Assembly (NCBI GenBank): GCA_044426075.1
Contig: JAWXUT010000104.1
Span: 1-6,019, forward strand
Length of the DNA: 6,019 bases
Origin: JAWXUT01 sp044426075
GTDB lineage: Bacteria; Bacillota; Clostridia; Christensenellales; DTU072
Reading direction: 5' to 3'
Positions within the stretch are counted from its first letter, which is position 1. Each line of letters begins with the position of its first letter. The notes under the pieces were generated by a model. That model saw only the letters and a list, made by a program, of their open reading frames with translations. It did no database searches and was not told the DNA's origin. Positions 5,219 to 6,019 of this stretch are shown here, piece after piece. Made by a program: the position numbers and the translations under genes.

Positions 5219-6019
5219 TTATATTTCTTCAACATTGTACCACAACGCACATTGCATTGTCAAGCTATCTATACTTTGCGTTGAGTTTTTAAGGAATTCT
5301 AATTGATTTTTTACAACCATTGCAAATCCCCTATCAAAGTCAGCATCAACAGTGCTTCTTAATGTGTTAACGCTAGGATAATCGCGGTGCTCTTCTAGCT
5401 TATCTGCAACATAAACCAACTTGCCGAGAGTACTCATATTTGGTTTTCCAGTTGTGTGGAACTCTACAGCATCAATAATATCATCATCTGTAATATGAAG
5501 TTCGTTTTCAAGCAAAATTCTTGCGTGATACTGGTGCTTCACGCTATTATTTGTGTTTGGATAATCGCTTTCGCTAAACTTGATATTTTTTGCAACATCG
5601 TGAAGAAGGCTAGCTAAAAACACCTTTTCGTAAGACAAACCTAATATATTTGCATATTTTAAGGCAAAAATTGCAGTTCTTACGCTGTGATTATATGTGC
5701 GCTCAGTCAATTTGCTTTTTAAATATTCAACAACATTATTGTAGTTTTTATATAACTTATTTGCAATAATATAATCCGCAATCTCTGGCATTATATAATC
5801 GGATAAATTATAATTCAGCTCCAATCTACCCTTTAATTCTGTGCTAGATATTTTGCGAAGTTTACAGTTTAACCGCACAATTTGTGCACCATAATCCTTT
5901 TCTGCATTTGCAATTGCAGCATCTAATCCACTGTATCCTTTACGCTCAGCAACCAACAAAGTAACCTCTTTTGCAATTTTTTGAGGCTCAACCCACTTAC
6001 TGAACATAATCATACTATC
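5219..6019 (-). CDS. NadD-YqeK fusion, 5' end cut off by window edge: NaMN adenylyltransferase C-terminal part plus HD-domain Ap4A hydrolase
   Basis: This reading frame stays open to the window edge (codons Asp-Ser precede the first ATG at 6013), so the gene starts outside. Numbered from that ATG, residues 1-88 match the C-terminal part of NadD, which makes NaAD from NaMN and ATP in NAD synthesis: DSMIMFSKW resembles the family's G-x-D-x-(8)-W region, then ISSTEL (56-61) and MPEIADYI-x-x-x-x-LY (75-88). Residues 90-264 are a YqeK-type HD domain, known as a metal-dependent symmetrical Ap4A hydrolase. Visible candidate metal ligands are His109 in YNHSVRTA, His138-Asp139 in LLHDVAK, His160, His186 in HTTG, and Asp204 in VADKLEEHR. 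The two enzymes are separate neighbouring genes in Bacillus subtilis; here one frame joins them without a break. The NadD nucleotide-binding HxGH motif would lie upstream, unseen. The ATG at 6013 is not the true start, because family homology continues across it. Sure of both domains, and fairly sure of the full fusion. Confidence 0.9.
   Translation of the reverse strand, partial: DSMIMFSKWVEPQKIAKEVTLLVAERKGYSGLDAAIANAEKDYGAQIVRLNCKLRKISSTELKGRLELNYNLSDYIMPEIADYIIANKLYKNYNNVVEYLKSKLTERTYNHSVRTAIFALKYANILGLSYEKVFLASLLHDVAKNIKFSESDYPNTNNSVKHQYHARILLENELHITDDDIIDAVEFHTTGKPNMSTLGKLVYVADKLEEHRDYPSVNTLRSTVDADFDRGFAMVVKNQLEFLKNSTQSIDSLTMQCALWYNVEEI

Noticed and set aside
6011..6013. ATG at 6013 as the start of the YqeK gene
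   Set aside because: The frame is open to the window edge and the codons before it (Asp-Ser) continue the NadD G-x-D-S match, so this is an internal methionine.
1..6019. CRISPR array, tRNA, rRNA, insertion sequence or prophage genes
   Set aside because: No regularly spaced repeats, cloverleaf-like segments, transposase motifs or terminal inverted repeats were seen. Nearly all bases are taken up by housekeeping genes.

Overview
The window is an A+T-rich stretch of ordinary bacterial chromosome. All eight recognisable genes lie on the minus strand, packed almost end to end. TGA is used as a stop (tsaE, tsaB and the hydrolase), so the code is standard and a Mollicute is unlikely. Strong GGAGG-type ribosome binding sites, low G+C, and the nadD/yqeK/rsfS and tsaE/tsaB/rimI neighbourhoods point to a low-GC Bacillota, most likely a clostridial lineage. 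This is an inference from gene content; no rRNA or other decisive marker is present.

In transcription order (from 6019 down to 1), the first block is a housekeeping operon. It begins with a gene cut by the window edge that fuses the C-terminal part of NadD (NaMN adenylyltransferase) to a YqeK HD-domain Ap4A hydrolase. It continues with rsfS (ribosomal silencing factor), tsaE and tsaB (tRNA t6A modification) and rimI (GNAT acetyltransferase). Gaps are 18 bp or less, and the last genes overlap. The block ends in a clear intrinsic terminator whose stem overlaps the rimI stop codon (about 3440-3475).

The second block (3428 to 49) is a three-gene cell-wall cassette: an alpha/beta hydrolase of unknown substrate, a membrane-anchored MurF-like Mur ligase, and a D-alanine--D-alanine ligase. 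The hydrolase stop and murF start share an ATGA, and the murF stop lies in the Shine-Dalgarno sequence of ddl, so the three are probably translated together. Ddl would make D-Ala-D-Ala, and the MurF-like protein would add it to the peptidoglycan precursor, or to a related substrate at the membrane. The hydrolase's role is unknown. Its start codon is also a puzzle: the only good ribosome binding site sits before an in-frame ATA.

There is no sign of mobile elements, CRISPR, tRNA, rRNA or prophage. The most interesting parts are the hydrolase/MurF-like/Ddl cassette and the NadD-YqeK fusion. Neither is obviously a new system, but both contain details worth checking.
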